Source: an uncultured Collinsella sp. (GTDB lineage: Bacteria > Actinomycetota > Coriobacteriia > Coriobacteriales > Coriobacteriaceae). From it: a stretch of 16,920 nt of DNA. Under the pieces are notes generated by a model. That model did not search any database and was not told the DNA's origin. It saw nothing but the letters and a program-made list of their open reading frames with translations. A program made the translations under genes and the position numbers. Below, piece by piece: positions 7,686 through 15,751 of the stretch (the stretch's first letter is position 1; the number at the start of each line of letters is the position of its first letter). The stretch is taken from the NCBI GenBank assembly GCA_958407555.1, contig CATYJC010000031.1:1-16920 (forward strand), given 5' to 3'.

Positions 7686-7808
7686 CCCTCGTTTGCGAGC
7701 GGGAGACATTCATGATGCGTGACAGGCGATCGACGGCATTCGAAAGTACGGACCGAGCGTGCAGTCTGCGGCGTCAGACAACGCAAAAGGTCTGCGAATC
7801 TTGTATTA

Positions 7809-7822
7809 CGAACATCTGTGCG
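7809..7822 (+). promoter_or_regulatory. LexA/SOS-like box upstream of uvrA
   Basis: CGAACATCTGTGCG differs from the Gram-positive LexA (DinR) palindrome CGAAC-N4-GTTCG at one of ten specified positions. It lies 62 bp before the uvrA ATG and 13 bp before a possible -10, TAAACT (7835-7840). In equal-base random DNA a match this good has a chance of about 3 in 100,000 per position, so under 1% in this 259-bp gap. uvrA is a classic SOS gene, which supports the call; the LexA consensus of this organism is not known from the window. Confidence 0.5.
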
Positions 7823-7883
7823 CGTCGAGTGCGCTAAACTCATCGTCAGTGTGATTTGAAGTTGTAGGAGGCAAGGAGCTTCC

Positions 7884-10763
7884 ATGTCTGATTCTTCTAT
7901 CGTTATTCGCGGCGCGCGCGAGCATAACCTGCGCGATATCGATGTTTCCATTCCGCGTGACCAGCTCGTGGTCATAACCGGTCTTTCCGGATCGGGCAAG
8001 AGCTCACTGGCGTTCGATACCATCTATGCCGAGGGCCAGCGCCGTTACGTCGAGAGCCTTTCGAGCTATGCGCGTCAGTTTTTGGGCCAGATGGACAAGC
8101 CCGATCTGGACTCGATTGACGGTCTGTCGCCGGCTGTGTCGATCGATCAGAAGACGACGTCCAAAAACCCACGCTCGACGGTGGGCACCGTAACCGAGAT
8201 TTATGACTATCTGCGTCTGCTGTTTGCTCGCGTGGGAACGCCGCACTGTCCTGAGTGCGGTCGTGTCATTGAGCGTCAGACGACCGATCAGGTCGCCGAC
8301 AAGGTGCTGGCGGCGGGGGAGGGCCGCCGCGCGTTTGTGTTGGCGCCGGTGGTTCGTGGACGCAAGGGCGAATATGCCAAGCTGTTTGAGGACCTGCGTG
8401 CGGAGGGCTTTAGCCGTGTGCGCGTCGACGGCGAGGTGCGCTCGCTTGACGACCCGATTGACCTGGACAAGAAGTTCAAACACGACATTGAGGTCGTGGT
8501 CGACCGTATCGTGATTCGAGAGAACTCCCTGGGTCGCATTGCCGAGTCCGTTGAGCAGGCGACGTCGCTGGCGCACGGTAACGTGAACGTGTACATGCTG
8601 CCCGACCGCGACGCTCCCGAGGGAACCGAGGGCGAGCTGCTAGAGTATTCGCTGGCACTGGCGTGCCCGGAGCACGGGCATTCCATCGACGACCTGCAGC
8701 CGCGCGATTTCTCGTTCAACGCGCCCTATGGTGCGTGTCCCGAGTGCGATGGTCTGGGCTTTAAAAAGACAGTCGATGCCGAGGCGCTGATTGAAGACCC
8801 CTCAAAGTCGATTGCCGACGGAGTCTTTGGCAGCCTGTTCGGCAATTCCAACTATTATCCGCAGATTTTTGCTGCGGTCTGCAAGCACTTTAAGGTGAGT
8901 GCCGATACGCCATGGGAGGACCTGCCCCCGCGGGTGCGTCGTGCGTTTTTGGATGGCATGGGCGACACGAAGATTTCGGTCGACTATCAAAAGCTCGATG
9001 GGCGTCGCAGCCAGTGGGATACAAAGTTCTCGGGTGTGCGCAACATCCTGTACGAGCGCTACAACGAGACGACGAACGAGAACACCAGGGCTCGCTTGGA
9101 GAAATACATTCGCGAAGAGCCATGCTCGAGCTGTCACGGTGCTCGCCTGCGCCCCGAGATGCTTGCCGTCACCGTGGGCGGCAAGTCCATTTACGATGTC
9201 TGCTGCCTGTCGTGTCGCGAGTCGCTCGAGTTTTTTGAGGGCCTGGAGCTTACCGAGCGCCAGCAGTTTATCGGCGGGCGCATTGTCAAGGAAATCCTGG
9301 AGCGCCTGCGTTTTCTGGTCGATGTCGGACTCGACTATCTGACGCTCGATCGCGCCTCGGCGACGCTTTCCGGCGGCGAGGCGCAGCGCATTCGCCTGGC
9401 AACGCAGATCGGTGCCGGCCTCATGGGCGTTCTGTACATTCTGGACGAGCCGTCGATCGGCCTTCACCAACGCGACAACGAGCGCCTGATCAAGACGCTC
9501 GAGCGCTTGCGCGATATCGGTAATACCGTTATCGTCGTCGAGCACGACGAAGATACAATTCGCGCTGCAGACTACGTGATCGATATGGGTCCCGGTGCGG
9601 GCGTTAACGGCGGACACGTGGTCGCCGCGGGAACGCCTGCCGATATCATGGCATGCCCCGATTCCATGACGGGTGCTTATTTGACCGGCAAGCGGATGAT
9701 CCGCGTGCCCGAAGAGCGCCGCAAGCCCGGCCGCGGCTGTCTTAAGATTACGGGCGCTCGCGCTAACAACCTCAAAAACGTTACCGCCAAGATTGAGTTC
9801 GGTACGCTTACGGTCGTTACCGGTGTTTCGGGATCGGGCAAGAGCTCCCTGGTCACCGATACGATTGCGCCCGCGCTTACGAATGCCATCCATCGTTCGA
9901 CGCGTCCCGTGGGGCCGTACAAGAAGATTGAGGGCATTGAGTGCATCGATAAGGTAATCGATATCGACCAGTCACCGATCGGTCGCACGCCGCGTTCGAA
10001 CCCTGCGACCTATATTGGCCTGTGGGATGATCTGCGTGCGCTGTTTGCAAGCACGCCGGAGTCGAAGGCGCGCGGCTACTCGCCGGGACGTTTCTCCTTT
10101 AACGTAAGCGGCGGTCGCTGCGAGGCGTGCAAAGGCGATGGCCAGATCAAGATCGAGATGCACTTCCTTCCCGATATCTATGTCCCCTGTGAGGTATGTG
10201 GCGGCAAGCGTTATAACCGCGAGACACTCGAGGTTACCTACCGCGGCAAGACAATCTCGGACGTGCTCGACATGAGTGTCACCGAAGCACTGGCTTTCTT
10301 TGGGAATATCCCGCAGATTAAGCGCAAACTGCAGACCCTATATGACGTGGGTCTGGGCTACGTGAGCTTGGGCCAGCCGGCAACGACGCTTTCGGGTGGC
10401 GAGGCGCAGCGCGTGAAGCTCGCCAAGGAGCTTCATCGCCGTCAGACAGGCAAGACGTTCTACATTTTGGACGAGCCCACAACCGGCCTTCATTTTGAGG
10501 ATGTTCGCCAGCTGCTCGACGTGTTGCAACGCCTGGTCGATGCGGGAAACACAGTTCTGGTGATCGAGCACAACCTTGATGTCATCAAGGTTGCCGACCG
10601 CCTGATCGATATGGGTCCCGAGGGCGGCAATGGCGGCGGAACCGTCGTGGTCTCAGGCACGCCGGAGCAAGTCGCGGCATGTTCGCAGAGCTACACGGGC
10701 AAGTTCTTGGCGCCGTTGCTCAAGCGCGACCGTGAGCGTCAGGCGCAGCTCGACGCGCAGTAA
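7884..10763 (+). CDS. uvrA: Excinuclease ABC subunit UvrA
   Basis: UvrA is the ABC-type ATPase dimer that finds DNA lesions and loads UvrB. The 959-residue length is standard. It carries two ABC modules. The first has Walker A GLSGSGKS (33-40), a CPECG zinc site near 122-126, the CPEH...CPEC zinc module of the insertion domain, LSGGEAQR (495-502) and YILDEPSIGLH. The second has GVSGSGKS (647-654), a CEAC...CEVC zinc finger with about 20 residues between the pairs, LSGGEAQR (836-843) and YILDEPTTGLH. All catalytic motifs look intact. Two Shine-Dalgarno-like stretches, TAGGAGG (7865-7871) and AAGGAG (7873-7878), precede ATG 7884. It is divergent from mrp, and the shared 259-bp gap holds the LexA-like box. 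It appears monocistronic, since a hairpin follows its stop. Confidence 0.98.
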   Translation: MSDSSIVIRGAREHNLRDIDVSIPRDQLVVITGLSGSGKSSLAFDTIYAEGQRRYVESLSSYARQFLGQMDKPDLDSIDGLSPAVSIDQKTTSKNPRSTVGTVTEIYDYLRLLFARVGTPHCPECGRVIERQTTDQVADKVLAAGEGRRAFVLAPVVRGRKGEYAKLFEDLRAEGFSRVRVDGEVRSLDDPIDLDKKFKHDIEVVVDRIVIRENSLGRIAESVEQATSLAHGNVNVYMLPDRDAPEGTEGELLEYSLALACPEHGHSIDDLQPRDFSFNAPYGACPECDGLGFKKTVDAEALIEDPSKSIADGVFGSLFGNSNYYPQIFAAVCKHFKVSADTPWEDLPPRVRRAFLDGMGDTKISVDYQKLDGRRSQWDTKFSGVRNILYERYNETTNENTRARLEKYIREEPCSSCHGARLRPEMLAVTVGGKSIYDVCCLSCRESLEFFEGLELTERQQFIGGRIVKEILERLRFLVDVGLDYLTLDRASATLSGGEAQRIRLATQIGAGLMGVLYILDEPSIGLHQRDNERLIKTLERLRDIGNTVIVVEHDEDTIRAADYVIDMGPGAGVNGGHVVAAGTPADIMACPDSMTGAYLTGKRMIRVPEERRKPGRGCLKITGARANNLKNVTAKIEFGTLTVVTGVSGSGKSSLVTDTIAPALTNAIHRSTRPVGPYKKIEGIECIDKVIDIDQSPIGRTPRSNPATYIGLWDDLRALFASTPESKARGYSPGRFSFNVSGGRCEACKGDGQIKIEMHFLPDIYVPCEVCGGKRYNRETLEVTYRGKTISDVLDMSVTEALAFFGNIPQIKRKLQTLYDVGLGYVSLGQPATTLSGGEAQRVKLAKELHRRQTGKTFYILDEPTTGLHFEDVRQLLDVLQRLVDAGNTVLVIEHNLDVIKVADRLIDMGPEGGNGGGTVVVSGTPEQVAACSQSYTGKFLAPLLKRDRERQAQLDAQ

Positions 10764-10783
10764 AGAGACGTTGTAGTACCGAC

Positions 10784-10818
10784 GCGCCACCGATTCCTCC
10801 TGATTCGGTGGCGCTTCT
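10784..10818 (+). terminator. Terminator after uvrA
   Basis: GCGCCACCGA (10784-10793) and TCGGTGGCGC (10805-10814) form a perfect 10-bp stem with an 11-base loop, followed by a short T-rich run TTCTGT. It lies 20 bases after the uvrA stop. The weak T-run lowers certainty. Confidence 0.7.
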
Positions 10819-10853
10819 GTGTGTCGAGATGGCATATGCGACGGAATTGGCCC

Positions 10854-10890
10854 TATACTTAATCCTTGCGTCGCTCTGCGAGGGAAAGGA
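10854..10890 (+). promoter_or_regulatory. Possible -10 element and RBS for ybaK-murJ-uvrC
   Basis: TATACT (10854-10859, 5/6 match to -10) lies in the 133-bp gap after the uvrA terminator, but no -35 hexamer is convincing at 16-18 bp. AAAGGA (10885-10890) is a good ribosome binding site 6 bases before ATG 10897. The same TATACT hexamer precedes uvrB. Confidence 0.35.
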
Positions 10891-10896
10891 TGTGCC

Positions 10897-11397
10897 ATGG
10901 CAAAGGCTGTTAAGACGCCAAAAACCAATGCGATGCGCGAGCTGGAAAGCGCCGGCATCTCCTATGTTCTCCATACGTACGAAGACGATGGCGACGAATC
11001 GTCGGGGCTGGGCGTCGCGATTTCCGAGCAGCTTGGCGAGGAGCCCGGTCAGGGATTTAAGACCCTGGTCTGCACGACGCCGTCCAACGACCATGTCGTG
11101 TGCTGCATTCCCGTTGCCGACGAGCTCGACCTCAAGGCCGCCGCGCGCGCCGCAGGCGAAAAGTCGCTGACCATGATGCATGTCAAAGATCTGCTTGCCG
11201 CGACGGGGTATGTCCGCGGCGGTTGCAGCCCGGTCGGTATGAAAAAACGCTTCCGGACGCTGATCGATGAGACATGCGTCCTTTGGGATACCATTTTTAT
11301 CTCGGGTGGCAAGCGCGGCTATCAGCTTGAGCTTGCTCCAGATGACTTAGTTGCATTTTGCGGGGCGACGGTTGCCCCGATCACGAGAGAGGACTGA
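10897..11397 (+). CDS. ybaK: YbaK-type aminoacyl-tRNA deacylase (Cys-tRNA(Pro) editing)
   Basis: Trans-editing factor of the YbaK/EbsC family, which hydrolyses misacylated tRNA, classically Cys-tRNA(Pro) made by prolyl-tRNA synthetase. The 166-residue protein is the usual length for a stand-alone YbaK. It shows TPKTNAMRELESAGI (7-21), the conserved Lys in GFKTLV (K56), the family signature GYVRGGCSPVGMKK (104-117), and SGGKRGYQLELAPDDL near the C-terminus. I start at ATG 10897, which has AAAGGA 6 bases upstream; the frame is open from 10819, but that section runs over the promoter region. Only 3 bases separate its stop from murJ, so the two are probably one operon. Substrate specificity within the family is assumed, not shown. 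Confidence 0.92.
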   Translation: MAKAVKTPKTNAMRELESAGISYVLHTYEDDGDESSGLGVAISEQLGEEPGQGFKTLVCTTPSNDHVVCCIPVADELDLKAAARAAGEKSLTMMHVKDLLAATGYVRGGCSPVGMKKRFRTLIDETCVLWDTIFISGGKRGYQLELAPDDLVAFCGATVAPITRED

Positions 11398-11400
11398 GCG

Positions 11401-13704
11401 ATGCCGCAGGAAGAATCAAAGCGCGGAGCTCACTTTGCAAAAGGGTCGGCTCCTCAGGCGCCCGCGCCCGAGGCCGCTTCGTTCGATAACGAGATTCGAA
11501 ACGCTTGGTCCGCTGCCGCTGACCCGGGCGAGACGGCCGTGTACTTGCGTGCCGCCGGTGCCGGCACGGCGCTTCCCCGTACGGTTCTTTCTTCGGCTCG
11601 TCCCGATGAGACGGCTGTCTTTTTGGCCGCCGCTCAATCGAGCGCCAGCGTGAAGCCGATCGCCTCCGAGGCTCCTCGTGCGCCGCGTCCCGATGAGACG
11701 GCGGTGTTTTTGATGGCAGCCCAGGGAAAGAGCACACCGCAGAGCGCTCCTGCCGCTCGTTCCGCCAAGCCCGCGGCTCATGATGATGGCGAACCGCTTC
11801 TTTCGGATGACGAATGGTCGCCGCTTGGTTCGACCGATCCCGTCGAGGGCGTGGCCATCGACGGTGATGACGACTGGGACCCTCTGTCGTTTTCTGCCCG
11901 AACCGTCGCTGCCAAAGAAGTTGACACGGTGTTTGGCGACCATGCCATATTCGATGATGATGCCGTATCCGGAAACAACATGCCGAACAGCGATGACGTC
12001 GCACCTGCAGATGACGCCGTTTTGGTTGACGATCCCTTTGCGATGACCGGCTCCTTTGCCGTCGTGGACGATTTACTGCCACAAGATGAGGTTCATGAGG
12101 GCTCTCAGGACGACGTAGACGATATGGGTTCGTCGGACTACTCCACGGTTGGTCGTTCTGCTGGCCTCATGACCGTGCTGACCATCGTGTCGCGCGTCAC
12201 CGGGTTTATCCGCACGTGGGCCATGGCGGCCGCCATCGGCATGTCGCTGCTCTCGTCCTCCTATCAGGTTGCCAACAACCTGCCCAACATGCTCTACGAG
12301 CTCGTGATGGGCGGCATGCTCGTTACGGCGTTTTTGCCGGTGTATATGGGCGTGAGGCGTGAGCAGGGCCGCGAGGCATCGAACGAGTATGTCGGCAACC
12401 TGCTCGGTATTCTGCTTCTGGTGCTGGGCGGCATCTCGCTGCTGGGCACCGTGTTTGCTCCCGGCTTTATTTGGACGCAGTCGTTCCTTTCGGGTAATGG
12501 CGACAGCATGGATACCGCTGCGTTCATGTTCCGCTTCTTTGCTATCCAAATTCTGTTTTATGGTTTGGGCTCGGTGTTCTCGGGTGTTCTCAACGCACAC
12601 CGCGACTACTTCTGGTCGACGTTTGCCCCGGTTCTCAACAATGTCATCGTCATCGCCAGCTTTATGGGCTTTGCTCCCGTGTCTGCACAATTTGGCGAGC
12701 GGGTCGGCATTATCTTGATCGCAGCCGGTACGACCCTCGGCGTCTTTGTCCAGATGGCCTGCCAGATTCCCGCGCTCGGCAAGCATGGCGTGCATCCTCA
12801 TATCCATATCGACTTTAAGGACCCCGCGCTGCGACAGACGATTGCGCTTGGTATCCCGACGCTGCTCGCCACGGTGTGCATGTTTGTCTCGACCTCCATT
12901 ACCAATGCCGCCGCGCTGGTGGTGCAGCCCGAGACCGGCCCTTCCGTTATCGCATATGCGCGCCTGTGGTACACGCTGCCCTATGCGCTGATCGCCGCCT
13001 CGCTTTCGACGGCACTCTATACCGAACTCTCTCACGATGCGCAGGAGAAGGATTACGACAGCGTCCGCACGGGCATTTCGCGCGGTGTCGCCCAGATGCT
13101 CTTCTTCCTGATTCCGTTTGCGATGTACCTGATCGTCTTCGCCCGTCCGCTCAACATGATCTACTGCGCCGGCAAGTTCGATGAATCCGGTGTGGCGCTG
13201 GTGTCGGAGTTCCTTATCTATCTGGCACTTTCCCTGCCGCTCTACGGCGTGGTCGTGCTGATGCAGAAGAGCTTCTCGGCCCTGCTCGATATGAAACCTT
13301 ATAGCCGCTATTGCCTGTACTCCGCTATCGGTCAGGCCGGTTCGGTGCTGCTGTTTGGCGTGGTGCTGGGCTACGGTATGCCGGCAATTGCGCTTTCGTA
13401 CGTCGTTGACTACGTGGTCTTGGTCGGATGCTCACTGTGGTGGCTGCGCCGTCGTCTGCATGGTCTTCAGGTCAAGTCTATCCTGCATGGCGGTTTCTTC
13501 GGCCTATTGTTCGGTGGCTTGGGCGCTGCCGCGGGCGCCGGCGTCATGTGGGCACTTGAGCACTTTGTCGGACTGCTTGGCAGCTCGATCCTCATTACCC
13601 TGGGCTACGTTTGTGTTGCAGGCGTCGTCTCGCTCGCCGTGACTTTTGGCCTTGCCTTCGTCTTTAAGATGCCCGAGGTCTCGGCGCTGCTTCGTCGCAA
13701 GTAG
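11401..13704 (+). CDS. murJ: Lipid II flippase MurJ (MviN) with long N-terminal cytoplasmic extension
   Basis: MurJ moves the peptidoglycan precursor lipid II across the cytoplasmic membrane. Its core starts near residue 250 and fills the rest of the 767 residues, consistent with the usual ~14 membrane helices. The first helix region SRVTGFIR places R265 and R271 six residues apart, like R18 and R24 of E. coli MurJ, and NLPNMLYELVMGGMLVTAFLP-like sequence follows (293-313). Residues 1-250 are extra: Ala/Pro-rich, then strongly acidic, presumably disordered and cytoplasmic, with three copies of an ETAV[FY]L motif (41-52, 67-78, 96-107). There is no C-terminal kinase-like domain of the mycobacterial kind. 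GAGAGAGG (11385-11392) serves as RBS for ATG 11401, 3 bases after the ybaK stop. The uvrC reading frame follows its TAG without a gap. Confidence 0.95.
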   Translation: MPQEESKRGAHFAKGSAPQAPAPEAASFDNEIRNAWSAAADPGETAVYLRAAGAGTALPRTVLSSARPDETAVFLAAAQSSASVKPIASEAPRAPRPDETAVFLMAAQGKSTPQSAPAARSAKPAAHDDGEPLLSDDEWSPLGSTDPVEGVAIDGDDDWDPLSFSARTVAAKEVDTVFGDHAIFDDDAVSGNNMPNSDDVAPADDAVLVDDPFAMTGSFAVVDDLLPQDEVHEGSQDDVDDMGSSDYSTVGRSAGLMTVLTIVSRVTGFIRTWAMAAAIGMSLLSSSYQVANNLPNMLYELVMGGMLVTAFLPVYMGVRREQGREASNEYVGNLLGILLLVLGGISLLGTVFAPGFIWTQSFLSGNGDSMDTAAFMFRFFAIQILFYGLGSVFSGVLNAHRDYFWSTFAPVLNNVIVIASFMGFAPVSAQFGERVGIILIAAGTTLGVFVQMACQIPALGKHGVHPHIHIDFKDPALRQTIALGIPTLLATVCMFVSTSITNAAALVVQPETGPSVIAYARLWYTLPYALIAASLSTALYTELSHDAQEKDYDSVRTGISRGVAQMLFFLIPFAMYLIVFARPLNMIYCAGKFDESGVALVSEFLIYLALSLPLYGVVVLMQKSFSALLDMKPYSRYCLYSAIGQAGSVLLFGVVLGYGMPAIALSYVVDYVVLVGCSLWWLRRRLHGLQVKSILHGGFFGLLFGGLGAAAGAGVMWALEHFVGLLGSSILITLGYVCVAGVVSLAVTFGLAFVFKMPEVSALLRRK
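11521..11721 (+). repeat. Three in-frame ETAV[FY]L repeats in the MurJ extension
   Basis: Codons for DPGETAVYLRAA (11521-11556), RPDETAVFLAAA (11599-11634) and RPDETAVFLMAA (11686-11721). Copies two and three share a 17-base identical start (CGTCCCGATGAGACGGC), which suggests recent duplication, while copy one has diverged. Centre-to-centre spacing is 78 and 87 bp. Confidence 0.85.
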
Positions 13705-15651
13705 GTGCGTGTGGCAGGTCACGACAACATTCCAACACTTGCCGAGCAGGTTTCGCGCGTTCCCACGCAACCCGGCTGCTACCTTTGGAAAGATGCCAAG
13801 GGCGATGTCATCTATGTGGGCAAGGCAAAAAACTTGCGTGCCCGTATGCGTCAATACGTGACGCTGCAGGACGAGCGTCAAAAGATCCCGCTCATGATGC
13901 AGCTGGTGGCGAGCTTCGACTATATCGTGGTGGAGACCGAGCACGAGGCATTGGTGCTCGAGCGCAATCTGATCGGCCAGTACCATCCGTACTTCAACGT
14001 CGACCTTAAGGACGATAAGAGCTATCCCTTTATCGCCATTACTAAGAGCGATCTCTTTCCCGCTATTAAATACACGCGCGAGCGCCATAAGTCCGGCACG
14101 CGCTATTTTGGTCCCTATACCGATAGCCGTGCGGCGCGTGAGACCATCGATACGCTGCGCAAGGTTATTCCTATTTGCTCGGCATCCTGTGCGGAATGGC
14201 GCCGCTGCCGCCGCATCGTCGAATCTCATAAGGGCGAAGAAGACATCGTCAATATGATTTGCGCACAAAACGGGCGCCCCTGCTTTGACTACCATGTCGG
14301 GCGCGGGCCGGGCGCATGCGTCGGCGCGATTTCCCCTGCCGACTATGCCAAGAACGTCAAGCGTGTCGAACGTTTCTTGTCGGGCCATCGCAAGGATGTC
14401 GTCGACGAGCTTACGTCCGAGATGACGGAGGCAGCCGAGACGCTCGATTTTGAACGCGCGGCGCGCGTCAAGCGTCGTCTGGAAGTCATTAGGGGCCTGG
14501 ACGATCGCCAACAGGTCGTTTTTCCATCAAGCGTCGATATCGACGTCATCGGCTTCTATCGCGAAGAGACTATCTCTGCCGCCTGTGTCTTTGTCGTTCG
14601 CGAGGGCCGAACGGTTCGAACTTGTGAGTTCATCCTCGATAAAGGCCTGGATGTCGACGAGGAAGAGCTTCAAGCGGGTTTTCTTAAGCGCTATTACGAC
14701 GAGACGGCCGATATTCCAGCCGAGATCAATCTCTCTGTCGAGCTTGAGGATGCTGAAGCGTTGGGGGAGTGGCTTGCGGGCAAGCGCGAACGCTCTTGCC
14801 ATCTCCATAGGCCGCAGCGCGGCGAAAAGCACCGCCTGCTCGATATGGCTTCCAAAAATGCGCGCCATGCCCTCATGCGCTACATGATGCGCACGGGGTA
14901 TGCTGACGATCGCACCAATCAGGCGCTCCTGGAGCTCGAAAGTGCGCTGGCGCTGCCTGCGCCGCCGTTGCGCATCGAGTGCTTCGATATCTCGACGTTG
15001 CACGGCACCTTTACCGTCGCTTCGATGGTGGTGTTTACCAACGGCCGTGCCGACAAGGGCCAGTATCGTCGCTTTAAAATTCAGGCCGAATTGGACGAGG
15101 CGAACGACTTCGTATCGATGTCCGAGGTTCTGGGGCGTCGCTATGCTCCCGAGCGCATGGCGGACGAGCGCTTTGGCTCGCGCCCCGATTTGCTCGTTGT
15201 CGATGGCGGCAAGCCGCAATTGACCGCTGCAATTAAGCAACTTGAGGCGCTCGGCCTCGATATACCAGTCTGTGGCTTGGCAAAGGCCGATGAGGAGGTT
15301 TTCGTGCCGTGGGACGAGACTCCCGTCGTGCTACCGACCGGCTCCGCTTCGCTTTATCTGATCAAGCAGGTTCGCGATGAATCCCACCGATTTGCGATTA
15401 CGTTCCACCGCGAGTTGCGCGATAAGGCAATGACGGTTTCGGTGCTTGACGACGTTCCGGGCGTGGGACCCACTAGAAAACGTGCCATCATGCGCCATTT
15501 TGGCTCGATGAAGCGCTTGCGCGCGGCAAGCGAGCAGGAGATTGCAGAAGTTCGAGGCGTTCCGGCCGATGTCGCCAAAGCGGTCCACGAGGCACTTGTT
15601 GCATGGAATGCCGAGCGCGTCCAGGCATCGGCCAGCCGTTCCGAAAACTAA
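13705..15651 (+). CDS. uvrC: Excinuclease ABC subunit UvrC
   Basis: UvrC makes both incisions of nucleotide excision repair. The 648-residue protein has an N-terminal GIY-YIG nuclease (about 16-100, with GCYLWKD and VIYVGKAKNLR) and a cysteine-rich segment (158-205). A UVR motif follows (about 233-265) that binds UvrB, then an RNase H-like 3rd-domain nuclease with D428 in ECFDIS, D500 in VVDGGKPQL and a conserved His-rich SHRFAITFHR, and C-terminal helix-hairpin-helix motifs (DVPGVGPTRKRAI). The cysteine cluster departs from the usual pattern: the third ligand position is Gly201. The start is GTG; 13705 directly follows the murJ TAG, and a second GTG at 13711 fits better with AGGTG (13703-13707) as a Shine-Dalgarno. 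No strong RBS is seen, which argues for coupling to murJ translation. Confidence 0.96.
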   Translation: MRVAGHDNIPTLAEQVSRVPTQPGCYLWKDAKGDVIYVGKAKNLRARMRQYVTLQDERQKIPLMMQLVASFDYIVVETEHEALVLERNLIGQYHPYFNVDLKDDKSYPFIAITKSDLFPAIKYTRERHKSGTRYFGPYTDSRAARETIDTLRKVIPICSASCAEWRRCRRIVESHKGEEDIVNMICAQNGRPCFDYHVGRGPGACVGAISPADYAKNVKRVERFLSGHRKDVVDELTSEMTEAAETLDFERAARVKRRLEVIRGLDDRQQVVFPSSVDIDVIGFYREETISAACVFVVREGRTVRTCEFILDKGLDVDEEELQAGFLKRYYDETADIPAEINLSVELEDAEALGEWLAGKRERSCHLHRPQRGEKHRLLDMASKNARHALMRYMMRTGYADDRTNQALLELESALALPAPPLRIECFDISTLHGTFTVASMVVFTNGRADKGQYRRFKIQAELDEANDFVSMSEVLGRRYAPERMADERFGSRPDLLVVDGGKPQLTAAIKQLEALGLDIPVCGLAKADEEVFVPWDETPVVLPTGSASLYLIKQVRDESHRFAITFHRELRDKAMTVSVLDDVPGVGPTRKRAIMRHFGSMKRLRAASEQEIAEVRGVPADVAKAVHEALVAWNAERVQASASRSEN

Positions 15652-15676
15652 ACGCGCTTCTAAACAACTGATATAC

Positions 15677-15705
15677 ATGATTGGCTGATTTTCAATCATT
15701 TATTT
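15677..15705 (+). terminator. Weak terminator after uvrC
   Basis: ATGATTG (15677-15683) pairs with CAATCAT (15693-15699), giving a 7-bp AT-rich stem followed by TTATTT, 25 bases after the uvrC stop. It is the only terminator-like element between uvrC and the structured region, and its stem is weak. Confidence 0.45.
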
Positions 15706-15751
15706 CGCGGCGATTACCTCCTGATTTCGGGTTTTATTAACGCTAAAACGT

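Noticed and set aside
7625..8023. Upstream extension of Mrp (about 133 residues)
   Set aside because: It runs through the divergent promoter region and into uvrA coding sequence; ATG 7624 has a perfect RBS and gives normal short-Mrp length.
8802..9893. Long minus-strand open frame of 363 codons opposite uvrA
   Set aside because: High-GC DNA with strong codon bias gives long antisense frames; the translation shows no domain and lies fully within uvrA.
12073..13035. Minus-strand open frame of 320 codons opposite murJ
   Set aside because: His/Arg-rich low-complexity translation typical of an antisense shadow; no RBS or family match.
13504..14511. Minus-strand open frame across the murJ-uvrC junction
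   Set aside because: It spans the ends of two certain genes on the other strand and has no recognisable protein features.
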